Assembly (NCBI GenBank): GCA_013177855.1 | Contig: JABLYA010000008.1 | Span: 1 to 47,125, forward strand | Source of the DNA: Ignavibacteria bacterium | Lineage (GTDB): Bacteria > Bacteroidota > Ignavibacteria > Ch128b | Length of the DNA: 47,125 nucleotides | Direction: 5' to 3' | Part shown: positions 1 through 7,752 of the stretch, piece by piece | Position numbering within the stretch: the first letter of the stretch is position 1 | How the letters are laid out: every line of letters begins with the position of its first letter | Notes under the pieces: generated by a model | Told to the model about the DNA's origin: nothing | Database searches by the model: none | Seen by the model: only the letters and a program-made list of their open reading frames with translations | Position numbers and translations under genes: made by a program

Positions 1-480
1 GTTGAAGGTAATTTTAATTGTTCTTTTAATCAATTAACTTCATTAGAAGGTGCCCCAGAAATAGTTGAAGGTGATTTTTATTGTGATAATAATAAATTAA
101 CTTCATTGGAAGGTGCCCCAGAAAAGGTTGAAGGTTATTTTAATTGTTCTTATAATCAATTAACTTCATTGGAAGGTGCTCCAGAAATGGTTGAAGGTAG
201 TTTTAATTGTTCTTATAATCAATTAACTTCATTGGAAGGTGCTCCAAAAATAGTTGAAGGTGTTTTTTATTGTTCTTATAATAAATTAACTTCATTAGAA
301 GGTGCCCCAGAAAAGGTTGAAGGTGATTTTATTTGTTCTTATAATCAATTAACTTCATTGGAAGGTGCTCCAGAAAAGGTTGAAGGTGATTTTTATTGTG
401 ATAATAATAATTTAACCGAAAAAGATATAGAATGGTTAAAACAAAATTGCAAAATAAAAGGAAGAATTATTTTTAAATGA
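1..480 (+). CDS. LRR-like repeat protein, 5'-truncated by the window edge
   Basis: The frame is open from base 1 to the TGA at 478-480, so the start lies outside the window. It encodes tandem repeats of about 21 residues (core LTSLEGAPEKVEG followed by F.CSYNQ), a leucine-rich-repeat-like fold common in proteins of AT-rich phages. The C-terminus is a non-repeat cap, DIEWLKQNCKIKGRIIFK. The gene is almost the same as the repeat half of the minus-strand gene at 4766-6075, and the nucleotide repeats are near-identical. The next gene starts at 477 through an ATGA overlap, implying translational coupling. LRRs usually bind proteins; the target is unknown. By analogy with its twin, the missing N-terminus may carry the GKGTEWCTA domain. 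Confidence 0.8.
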   Translation, partial: VEGNFNCSFNQLTSLEGAPEIVEGDFYCDNNKLTSLEGAPEKVEGYFNCSYNQLTSLEGAPEMVEGSFNCSYNQLTSLEGAPKIVEGVFYCSYNKLTSLEGAPEKVEGDFICSYNQLTSLEGAPEKVEGDFYCDNNNLTEKDIEWLKQNCKIKGRIIFK

Positions 481-1235
481 AATATTTAAAGACATATAAT
501 GAAGTTAGTTCTTATTTAAATCTTCACGGTGATGATGATTATGAAATAACACAAGTTAAAAGAGACAAAAACCACCATTATGCAAGAGTTGATGGTGTCC
601 TATACGAATTGTCTGGTAGAAAAGATATAATAGTTGATATAGATTCTGTACATTATACGGAAGGAAACATGTTTTATTCAGACCAAATAGAAAGATACAA
701 AGAATATATTGAGAATGGCGGTATTTTACAAACCTTCCCTGTAGAAGAAATTTCCAAATGTGATAATTTAGATGAAATGCTTTCATACTTAGACGATGAA
801 AAAGAAGGATTTGATATTGTATGGCATTTGTTTAAAGACAAAAATCAAAAAATGTACGATTTATATTTTGAAAGAGGTGGTTATTGGAAAATAACCTGTG
901 AACCAGAACTTTATGGATTTAGTGAAGAATATTTACCTGTTGGTAAAAATCCATTAAAAAGTATAAGAACAATTGAAGATTTGGAAAATATTTATCATAA
1001 TTATGAAGATGAAGAACCAATAGAATCTGATTACGATAATAAGGATGAATATGAAATTGCTTACAATGAATGGAAAGACAAAATGAAAGTATATGATGAA
1101 GATATTCTTGATGGTATGAGAGAAATAATAAAATATTTTGAAGATGAAAAAGAATACCATCTTACAGATTTTAATCATAGGTTTGCAGCTTTAAAAGAGT
1201 TAGGTAAAAAATTAGTTTATGTTGAAGTGTTATGA
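477..1235 (+). CDS. ParB/sulfiredoxin-like domain protein with phage N-terminal leader
   Basis: This 252-residue protein begins with the leader MKYLKTYNEV found on many proteins here. Two blocks resemble the ParB/Srx N-terminal fold: RYKEYIENGGILQTFPVEE near residue 75, and the C-terminal DFNHRFAALKELGKKLVYVEV, which matches the family's (D/N)GxHR..Aa..lG...v.v pattern. The middle is acidic and not recognised. ParB-like folds include CTPases, DNases and DNA-binding proteins, and none of those activities can be assigned here. It overlaps the upstream gene (ATGA) and the next gene by 4 bases, so this is an operon running to about 3.3 kb. The ParB assignment is inference from motifs. Confidence 0.7.
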   Translation: MKYLKTYNEVSSYLNLHGDDDYEITQVKRDKNHHYARVDGVLYELSGRKDIIVDIDSVHYTEGNMFYSDQIERYKEYIENGGILQTFPVEEISKCDNLDEMLSYLDDEKEGFDIVWHLFKDKNQKMYDLYFERGGYWKITCEPELYGFSEEYLPVGKNPLKSIRTIEDLENIYHNYEDEEPIESDYDNKDEYEIAYNEWKDKMKVYDEDILDGMREIIKYFEDEKEYHLTDFNHRFAALKELGKKLVYVEVL

Positions 1236-1435
1236 AATATATAAATCATTTTGAAGATTTTAAAAAAATCTCCTACGGTAATAAAGATTTCGAATATGAA
1301 AAAATAATGATTATAATGTCCGATGACGAAATCGTTGATTATATAATTAAAAATTGTTCGGAATTTATCGAAAGACCTACTTTAATTTATAGAACAGTTA
1401 ATGCAAAAGTAAATTTTTTAGGAGTGAGCCAATGA
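1232..1435 (+). CDS. N-terminal piece of a frameshift-split duplicated protein
   Basis: This 67-residue ORF begins MKYINHFEDFKKI, a leader-like N-terminus. From residue 29 it matches the start of the second repeat of the following gene: MSDDEIVDYIIKNCSEFIER here against MTVEEAVDFVINNCEEYLEH there. In that internal copy the homologous sequence is continuous, whereas here it stops at 1433-1435 while the -1 frame continues the homology (KFFRSEPMKRVSRDN, against NIFYSKPVKRWSRDN). It is therefore the 5' part of a longer ancestral or frameshifted coding region. It is either expressed as a -1 frameshift fusion or was separated by an indel in a T-tract, after which the downstream ORF is translated from ATG 1432. 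Confidence 0.7.
   Translation: MKYINHFEDFKKISYGNKDFEYEKIMIIMSDDEIVDYIIKNCSEFIERPTLIYRTVNAKVNFLGVSQ
1414..1420 (+). promoter_or_regulatory. Candidate -1 ribosomal frameshift slippery heptamer
   Basis: T TTT TTA lies in the exact zero-frame phase of the 1232 ORF (codons TTT 1415-1417, TTA 1418-1420). This is the classic X XXY YYZ arrangement, and the -1 frame then joins the 1432 gene. AGGAG at 1420-1424 lies 7-8 bases before ATG 1432, so independent initiation is a rival explanation. No clear downstream stem or pseudoknot was seen by eye. Confidence 0.45.
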
Positions 1436-2949
1436 AAAGAGTTTCAAGAGATAATCCAAATTGGTATACTTTGATGATAGATAATTCTGAATATTGGAAA
1501 GATTATCCAAAAAGAGGAAAATCTTTTATATGTTATATTAGCAATGATAGAGATGAACCTAATTGGTATCAATATATTGTCATACCAGAAAATGGCTCTA
1601 AATGGGCAATAGCTCCAGAAGATGATATATATTCTTGTTTTGAAAGTACTATTGGTCATCCTGATGAATTTTTTAATATGATGAATCAAATGTCATTAAA
1701 TTTAAAATTAGGTGGTATTAGTGACAATTCTTTTGATGAAATGAAAGAAGATATTAATAAATTACAAAAAACATTACACGAAAGATGGAAAAACTTCTTA
1801 GATTTTGAAGATTATTATGGTAATTATTTGGGATATAATACCAAGGATTTGTTTAGTAACTTTTTGTGGAAATTCTGGGAAAAAGATATGGTAAATCAAA
1901 TAGAAATATTAATGGAACCAAAAAAGAATTATTTTGATTTATATGATTATAAAAATATAAAATATCAACCTTTTTTGTCAGAAACTTGGACCGATTCGCC
2001 ATGTGTTTTTGTTAAATATAATGCTCATTTTGATATAATGAGTAAAATTAGTCAAAAAATTGGTAAAAAATTATACTTAAAATATTTTGAATCTATTTGG
2101 ACAGAACGTAAATATAGAACTAAAAAACGTTTTATTAAAGCTAGTCAAAAAATGACTGTAGAAGAAGCTGTCGATTTTGTCATAAATAATTGTGAAGAAT
2201 ATTTAGAACATCCTGTGAAAATAATTAGAGGTTTAAGAACAAATGATGCAACTAATATATTTTATAGTAAACCTGTAAAAAGATGGTCTAGAGATAATTA
2301 TAATTATTATAATTTAATTATGGATAATCATCCATCTTGGGCACAATATCCAAAAAGAAATAAATCATTTATTTGTTCACTTAATAAATTGCAAATGAGT
2401 AATATTGAATATTTTGTAATTCCAGAAGATGGCTCTACATGGGGTGTTGCACCTAAATCTGATATACTTCAATCTTTTAATGAAGGTATTAAAAAATATA
2501 TAACTGATGGATACGATATTGATATGTTTTTTAATGATTTATCTTATATTTATTGTGATATACACCAACAAGAACTAAATGATACTAATTATAGAATTTT
2601 TAAAAATCAATTATTAAATTTTGATTTGAAAAAATTAAAAGATGAGTATGAAAAAATTAAAAAATCTGAATTTAAATATTTTAAATTTAAAAGATTAGAA
2701 TATTTTTTTAATAAAAGTAACGACAATGTTTTTAAAAAAATTATTGATATAATAAATCCGAAAATAAATAATTTTAAGTTGTTAAGTTATAAAGAATTAT
2801 ATAATGATATGGAAAATCTATCCATTAATGAATGTTGGACTGATAGTCCTTGTTTATTCATTGAAAAAAGTAGTTTTCCAGAATTCCGTAAAATTTTAAA
2901 AAAGAAAACAAGTAAAAAATTTAATGGATTTTATTTAAAAAACAAATAA
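1432..2949 (+). CDS. Tandem-duplicated phage protein, possibly ADP-ribosyltransferase-like
   Basis: This 505-residue protein consists of two copies of one domain. Copy 1 contains NWYTLMIDNSEYWKDYPKRG, KSFICYI, VIPENGSKWAIAPEDDI and ETWTDSPCVF. Copy 2, from about residue 240, repeats all four blocks (YYNLIMDNHPSWAQYPKRN, KSFICSL, VIPEDGSTWGVAPKSDI, ECWTDSPCLF). In each copy the order is an Arg after a hydrophobic strand (IYR in the preceding ORF, IIRG in copy 2), then a Ser-containing KSFIC strand, then a Glu in ExWT. That order is compatible with an R-S-E ADP-ribosyltransferase, but this is weak inference. The N-terminal part of copy 1 lies in the 1232 ORF. Such an enzyme could modify host proteins. 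Confidence 0.6.
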   Translation: MKRVSRDNPNWYTLMIDNSEYWKDYPKRGKSFICYISNDRDEPNWYQYIVIPENGSKWAIAPEDDIYSCFESTIGHPDEFFNMMNQMSLNLKLGGISDNSFDEMKEDINKLQKTLHERWKNFLDFEDYYGNYLGYNTKDLFSNFLWKFWEKDMVNQIEILMEPKKNYFDLYDYKNIKYQPFLSETWTDSPCVFVKYNAHFDIMSKISQKIGKKLYLKYFESIWTERKYRTKKRFIKASQKMTVEEAVDFVINNCEEYLEHPVKIIRGLRTNDATNIFYSKPVKRWSRDNYNYYNLIMDNHPSWAQYPKRNKSFICSLNKLQMSNIEYFVIPEDGSTWGVAPKSDILQSFNEGIKKYITDGYDIDMFFNDLSYIYCDIHQQELNDTNYRIFKNQLLNFDLKKLKDEYEKIKKSEFKYFKFKRLEYFFNKSNDNVFKKIIDIINPKINNFKLLSYKELYNDMENLSINECWTDSPCLFIEKSSFPEFRKILKKKTSKKFNGFYLKNK

Positions 2950-2955
2950 TTATTT

Positions 2956-3294
2956 ATGAAATATATAAAACAATATGAGAAATATAATAATGATAAGCTC
3001 AATGAATTAATCGTTAAATATTATAATGAATATTCAGAAGAAATGATTGATATTATAAATACATATTCAAAACCATCTGATGTAGAAGGAATAATGCAAA
3101 AATTGTCTTTTGTTATGGAATCACCTGGTGATGTCGAAACAATTGAAAAGGATGGAGAGATTGTTGCTTACTTTGTTGATATGAAAGAGGTAGATGCACA
3201 AACTATATTCTTTGATGTTAAAAATAAAAAATTCCGAATGAACTCATATAAAAATTTTATGGATAGTTTAGAAAATAAAAAAGACCTCAAATAA
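2956..3294 (+). CDS. Small acidic phage protein with N-terminal leader
   Basis: 112 residues beginning MKYIKQYEKYNND, the leader shared by many genes here. The rest is acidic and soluble with no recognised domain (middle block GDVETIEKDGEIVAYFVDMK). It is the last gene of the 1-3.3 kb plus-strand operon, 6 bases after the duplicated protein, and its final codons lie inside the terminator hairpin. If the leader is a capsid-targeting signal, this would be an internal head protein. Function is unknown. Confidence 0.65.
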   Translation: MKYIKQYEKYNNDKLNELIVKYYNEYSEEMIDIINTYSKPSDVEGIMQKLSFVMESPGDVETIEKDGEIVAYFVDMKEVDAQTIFFDVKNKKFRMNSYKNFMDSLENKKDLK

Positions 3295-3304
3295 GGTCTT
3301 TTTT
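3277..3304. terminator. Bidirectional intrinsic terminator
   Basis: The stem AAAAAAGACCT / AGGTCTTTTTT has a 6-base loop, and T-runs follow it on both strands. It separates the plus-strand operon ending at 3294 from the convergent minus-strand gene ending at 3354. The stop codon of the 2956 gene lies in the loop region. Confidence 0.85.
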
Positions 3305-3353
3305 ATTTAATTTTATACATATTAAAAATTAACAATAATTTAAATTTTGTATT

Positions 3354-4664
3354 TTATTCTTTAAATTTCTTAATAGTGTTTAAATTTTCTACTACTTTGT
3401 TTTCCTCATATACTTTATTAAAAACGTCATTTAATGTTTCTATTTCATCAACTTTCTTAATTTTAAGAGTTTCATTAACAATACATTTCAAACATGCTTC
3501 TTCTTTTTCTTCTTTGATAGAAACGCCATATTTTTCTTGCCATTCTTTTGAACCAAATGATTCTTTTGTTTCCAATTTTTTCTTAACATCTTTATAAATT
3601 TCATCTATTAAAGAAGCCATTAGTTTTCCATCTTCTTCCAATTTTTTCTTAGTTAATTTATCAAATAACATTCCTTTTAAAGCATCTTTAACTTTTTCTT
3701 TTGTACATTCTCCATCACAATTATCTAAAACATGATTAACAGCTTTATCGTATTCCTTTCTGCTTAAAATTTTTGCAATTTTACCAAGAAAACCTTCATT
3801 TAAAGATTCATTACATTTGATACAATCTGGTTTACCACATTCACATTTTTTAGATTCACCACATTCACATTCTTTTTTGCCACATTTTTCGCATTTTTCA
3901 TTTTCGATTGCTTTTGGTTTACCACAACCACAATCTTTTTTCTTTTCAGTAATACCTTCATCTTCAATAGATTCTTCATATACTGTTTTTAACCAATCAT
4001 TAAGTTTATCTTGTTCTCCAATTGATTTTCTAAAAAGGTCAGGATATTCTTTCATCATTTCAATTTTGAAATTTTCAAATGAACCTGCTTCATTTGCAAT
4101 TATGTGTATATTGCTCATATGACCTTCATTTAAAAAAGATTTGTTTTTCTTTTCCTTTAATTTTGCGGCTTTTTCGGCTTGTTTTGCCATTTCTTCTTCT
4201 GACATTTCATATTCATCATCTTCCTCAAAAGGATGATCATCTGAATCTCTTTCAAATTGTTCTGAACGTTTCTTTTCTTCACGTTTCTTAATAGCTTCTT
4301 TATCAACTTTTAACTTTTTAATTTTGAATTTAATAGTATATTTATTTTTATCTTTATCTTTATCTTTACCTTCTTGATTTTTTGATAAATAAACCAATGA
4401 TGGTTCAAAGTCTCTCTTTTTCAAAACACCCTCTGAAAAGTCATTCTTTAATTCATCATCATATTTACAGAACCAGTCATTATAAATAACTTCAAATTCT
4501 ACAGATATTGGAAAACCTTCATCATCATATTCATATTTTGGTTTTTTAGCCACAAGAAACATATCATTAATGATATTTTCCACATCTTTCTTGAATAAAC
4601 TAAGTGTGGTAACGCTTTTTTTTGCTTCACTTATAAAGTTTTCGTAATCAAATAAAAATTTCAT
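3354..4664 (-). CDS. Three-module leader protein with Cys-rich (zinc-ribbon-like) cluster
   Basis: 436 residues starting with the leader MKFLFDYENFISEAKK, which carries an ISE motif at residues 11-13. Three modules are separated by LNE motifs. Residues 14-177 are a charged domain ending in a Lys/Glu-rich coiled region; SFLNEG is at 176-181. Residues 181-287 contain FENFKIEMMKEYPDLF and a Cys cluster (about 245-284) with repeated CGCGK, CEKCGKKECECG and CECGKPDCIKC motifs, suggesting bound metal. LNEG at 288-291 precedes a helical C-terminal module. (L/I)xE is the T4 prohead protease consensus, so cutting into three pieces is possible. The metal binding and processing are inferences; no enzymatic motif was seen. 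Confidence 0.75.
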   Translation of the reverse strand: MKFLFDYENFISEAKKSVTTLSLFKKDVENIINDMFLVAKKPKYEYDDEGFPISVEFEVIYNDWFCKYDDELKNDFSEGVLKKRDFEPSLVYLSKNQEGKDKDKDKNKYTIKFKIKKLKVDKEAIKKREEKKRSEQFERDSDDHPFEEDDEYEMSEEEMAKQAEKAAKLKEKKNKSFLNEGHMSNIHIIANEAGSFENFKIEMMKEYPDLFRKSIGEQDKLNDWLKTVYEESIEDEGITEKKKDCGCGKPKAIENEKCEKCGKKECECGESKKCECGKPDCIKCNESLNEGFLGKIAKILSRKEYDKAVNHVLDNCDGECTKEKVKDALKGMLFDKLTKKKLEEDGKLMASLIDEIYKDVKKKLETKESFGSKEWQEKYGVSIKEEKEEACLKCIVNETLKIKKVDEIETLNDVFNKVYEENKVVENLNTIKKFKE

Positions 4665-4691
4665 TTTCTAACTTATTATTTTTTATAATAG

Positions 4692-4703
4692 TATATATAT
4701 AAA
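4692..4703 (-). promoter_or_regulatory. TATATAA-type promoter-like element
   Basis: The reverse strand reads TTTATATATATA about 28-40 bases before the ATG at 4664. The same TATATAA-type box recurs upstream of most leader-bearing and structural genes here and resembles the T4 late promoter TATAAATA. Confidence 0.45.
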
Positions 4704-4765
4704 TTGAAAATCCATTTTTTTTTAATTAAAATAATAATTTTAATTTTTCCTTTATTTCTATATAA

Positions 4766-6075
4766 TTATTTCCATATAATTCTTCCTTTTATTTTACAAT
4801 TTTGTTTTAACCATTCTATATCTTTTTCGGTTAAATTATTATTATTATAACAATAAAAACCACCTTCAACTATTTCTGGAGCACCTTCCAATGAAGTTAA
4901 TTTATTATTATCACAATAAAAATCACCTTCAACCTTTTCTGGAGCACCTTCCAATGAAGTTAATTTATTATTATCACAATAAAAATCACCTTCAACTATT
5001 TCTGGGGCACCTTCTAATGAAGTTAATTGATTAAAAGAACAATTAAAATTACCTTCAACCTTTTCTGGTGCACCTTCTAATAAAATTAATTGATTATAAG
5101 AACAATCAAAATTGCCTTCAACCATTTCTGGTGCACCTTCTAATGAAGTTAATTGATTATAAGAACAATCAAAATAACCTTCAACTTTTTCTGGGGTACC
5201 TTCTAATGAAGTTAATTGATTAAAAGAACAATTAAAATAACCTTCAACCTTTTCTGGGGCACCTTCTAATGAAGTTAATTGATTATAAGAACAATCAAAA
5301 TCGCCTTCAACTATTTTTGGTGAACCTAATAGTGTGTTTTTTCCCCATTTAATAGAATCATTAAAATATTTTTTATATTCTTTATTATAATTATTTAACA
5401 ACCAATATTTTATATCTTCATTTTCATTTAAAAATGTTTTTAGATCAACTTTTTTATCGAATTTATCCATGAATTGTTTTGATCTTAAATGAAGTTGGTA
5501 TTTTTCTTTTGAATCTGTTTTAGAAATGAATATAAGTAATTCTCTTCCAGGTTTATGATATTTTTTATACCATTTAGAGGTTTTTTCTGTGGCTGTACAC
5601 CATTCAGTTCCTTTACCAAGAATGCATGAATCTTCATATGTTCTAGGAATATATAAATTAAAATTTTTAAACTCCTTTACAAAAATTTTATCTTTTATCT
5701 CACTTCTGCTTAAAATTTCTTCACTTTCTTTAAAAGGTTCTATAGTTTTTGCTAATTCACCCAGAGAATCATATAAATTTATATCTCTTTTATTGAGAGG
5801 TAATTTATTTCTAACAGATTGTCTATTAAATATATCCAAATAGTCTTTTACTTTATAAAGGTCTTCTAATTTTAATTTATTTGATTTATAAAGGTTTAAA
5901 AGCCACTTACAATATTTACCGAAATAAAGATTTCCATCTATCCAAGATGTTGATCTGATGAAATAATTTCTTTAAATATTTTGTAATCAATGTTTTTATA
6001 ATATTTATTATAAATTACATCTATGTTTTCTTTTCGAATGATTTTTTCTAATATGAAATTGTTATAATTTTTCAT
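4766..6075 (-). pseudogene. GKGTEWCTA/LRR protein, broken by one frameshift
   Basis: The start is ATG at 6075 (MKNYNNFILEKIIRKEN), in a frame that runs to TAG at 5938-5940. The homologous continuation lies in another frame: restoring one C near 5957 turns GATCAACATCT into GATCCAACATCT, giving DPTSWIDG and then FGKYCKWLLNLYK. The remainder (to 4766, over 390 codons) has LGKGTEWCTATEK, a motif seen in phage PcfJ-like proteins, a KYQLHLRSKQFMDKFD block, and then about eight 21-residue LTSLEGAPEKVEG repeats with the same C-terminal cap as the gene at 1-480. It is either a recent single-base deletion or a base-calling error. The large downstream part could still be made from an internal start. Confidence 0.75.
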
Positions 6076-6078
6076 ATT

Positions 6079-6129
6079 TTAATTTTTCCATTTATTTTTA
6101 AATAATTCATATATTTGTAAATGTTTCAT
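6079..6129 (-). CDS. Possible 16-residue leader-like peptide ORF
   Basis: The ORF MKHLQIYELFKNKWKN ends 3 bases before the ATG of the frameshifted gene at 6075. It resembles the shared MKyLKxYExF leader but has no cargo. It may be a leftover of a deleted gene or chance; expression is unknown. Confidence 0.25.
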   Translation of the reverse strand: MKHLQIYELFKNKWKN

Positions 6130-6371
6130 ATTTCATCTTTTAATTTTTTTTTCAAATATGTAATACAATCTATCATTCTTCAAAATTTTAAATATTTCAA
6201 ATTTCTTTATGTATTACACATATTTAGTTTTTTTGTTTTATAGTAGTATATATAAAATAAATAAATTACTTTTTAAATTGTATAAAAATAAAATTAAAAT
6301 AGTGTTTAAATAGAAATAATTTACATTTATACAACCGATTCTTATAAAAAAAGTGTTGGTACAAAATAGGT
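6130..6371. other. Non-coding AT-rich intergenic region
   Basis: No convincing ORF on either strand. It separates minus-strand genes from plus-strand remnants and contains TATATAAAATAAATAAATT near 6249-6267, which is a plausible promoter box. No other structure was seen. Confidence 0.4.
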
Positions 6372-6898
6372 ATGACAACGCAAGTTTCAGCAGACGTAAG
6401 AATCAATTAACAAGACAAGACATCAAATCCAGAAAAGTTAATCAAGTTATATGAATTAGACCTTCAAAAAGAAGGACACTTATTTAATCAACAAGTTAAA
6501 AAAATTATAGAACTAAAAAACGACAATATTGATATGCTAAAGAATTACATAGAATTGATAAATGATTACTTGATGCCAAGTACAACTGAAAAGAAAGAGT
6601 TTGCAGAAGTAATGACACCATTTACAATAATTGACGAAATGTTAGATTTATTAGATTAGAACGATTTTAAAAAATCCTGATTTAAAATGGTTCGGACCAA
6701 CGGCTGGTCTCGGAAATTTTCAAGTCAAAATAGTAGAAAGATTGATAAAAGGTCTAAACCAATGGGAACCAGATGAAGAAAAAATATACAAACATATAAT
6801 TGAGAATCAGATTTATTAGATGTTATTAACAATACAAATGTTTGTATAGATAAGGTGCATGAAATATTACCAAAAGTGACAAAAAGATGGAGATAAAA
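6372..6898 (+). pseudogene. Remnant of an N6-adenine DNA methyltransferase
   Basis: From ATG 6372, frame 3 reads MTTQVSADVRIN, an in-frame TAA (6408-6410), then a good coding stretch ending FAEVMTPFTIIDEMLDLLD and TAG. Another frame (from about 6670) continues NPDLKWFGPTAGLGNF and VERLIKGLNQWEPDEEK before a further break. TPxxIxxEMLDLL and the glycine-rich AGLGNF (motif I, SAM binding, with the usual DPA here GPT) are typical of type I/Eco57I-like adenine methyltransferases. The catalytic (N/D)PPY motif is missing, and at least one stop and two frame changes make this a dead, truncated gene. It was probably once an anti-restriction methylase. Confidence 0.75.
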
Positions 6899-6928
6899 CT
6901 TTTTGTTTTCATTCATATATAAATTCTT

Positions 6929-7231
6929 ATGACAATACAACAATATTATAATACTATCAAGAAAAAGATAGAGGTCGGAGACTTTAAACGTCTCACAAGC
7001 AAAGATCCAAAACTAGCACCTTCAAAAGAGGAATGTTCTAAAAATGCTCATTTGGAAGCAATTCACTATCTTATGTATGAATTTATGAAAGATAGAAATG
7101 ATAAAAGAATGTTCTTTGTATTTGACTATGTTTGTCAACCAAAAGGTGTTAATAAAGGTGATATTGATATTGACTTCACTAAATGGAAGATCGAAGACTT
7201 TCTTAAAGAAATAATGAAATTAAAAAATTAA
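6929..7231 (+). CDS. Small phage protein of unknown function
   Basis: 100 residues (MTIQQYYNTIKKKIEVGD...) with a conserved-looking block KNAHLEAIHYLMYEFMKDR followed by MFFVFDYVCQPKG and the C-terminus WKIEDFLKEIMKLKN. No domain recognised. A decayed copy of its last about 18 codons sits at 10521-10578, so this family was duplicated in the region. Codon use looks normal and the frame is intact. The next gene follows after 14 bases. Confidence 0.65.
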   Translation: MTIQQYYNTIKKKIEVGDFKRLTSKDPKLAPSKEECSKNAHLEAIHYLMYEFMKDRNDKRMFFVFDYVCQPKGVNKGDIDIDFTKWKIEDFLKEIMKLKN

Positions 7232-7245
7232 AAGAATTTAAAATA

Positions 7246-7752
7246 ATGACTAGAAAAGAATGTTTAATAGAAATTTTAAAAGATTTTGATAAATTAACAT
7301 CATCAGAAATAACCGATAAATTTTATGAGTTATATCCTGATATAATTGAAGAAAAAAGACAATCTTATATTAATAAGAACGTAAATAAAACTGATAAACA
7401 ATTATGGGATCAATTGAGAGCTGAATTGATTTCGTTCATGACCCAACATGATAAGTCAAATTCTTTTATTCAATTTAAAAATGATGGTAAGACATATTAT
7501 AAATTGAATAAAAAGCCTGTTGAAGAAACAAATGAAAAGCCAGAATGGTTTAAAAATATTGTTGAAAAATTCTTTAAAGTTTTGGGCGATCCTAATATAA
7601 AAATAAATTATAATGCAAAAGATTATATTAGTATTAAAAAAGATAATATATTATTATATACATTTTATTGTCTAAAAAATAGTGTTAAAATTGAATTTTG
7701 GTATCAAAAAGATAATGTAAAAAAAACAAAAAATAGAAGAAATATTAAATAA
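7246..7752 (+). CDS. N-terminal half of a frameshifted HTH/DUF4268-like/T5orf172 nuclease
   Basis: 168 residues. Residues 1-90 look like a winged-helix module (LTSSEITDKFYELYPDI, FIQFKNDGKTYYKL); residues 100-155 start a second domain (WFKNIVEKFFKVLGDPNIK). The frame ends at 7750-7752 in a non-homologous tail (KKTKNRRNIK) entered at an A8 tract, 7719-7726. Removing one A restores KKQKIEEILNKNNVNYN and joins the downstream frame into one protein of about 645 residues. See the next entry for the rest. Either transcriptional slippage on A8 makes the full protein, or the gene is off or phase-variable. Confidence 0.65.
   Translation: MTRKECLIEILKDFDKLTSSEITDKFYELYPDIIEEKRQSYINKNVNKTDKQLWDQLRAELISFMTQHDKSNSFIQFKNDGKTYYKLNKKPVEETNEKPEWFKNIVEKFFKVLGDPNIKINYNAKDYISIKKDNILLYTFYCLKNSVKIEFWYQKDNVKKTKNRRNIK

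Noticed and set aside
1-480. CRISPR-like or satellite DNA repeats in the LRR genes
   Set aside because: The 63-bp units stay in frame, differ mostly at tolerated positions and encode a clear 21-residue LRR-like motif, so they are protein repeats.
954-1178. Hydrophobic Phe/Ile-rich ORF on the minus strand
   Set aside because: It is the antisense of the Glu/Asp/Lys-rich ParB-like gene; such reading frames look membrane-like by composition only.
5589-5843. Plus-strand ORF opposite the GKGTEWCTA gene
   Set aside because: It is an antisense shadow of a protein with strong motif support on the minus strand.
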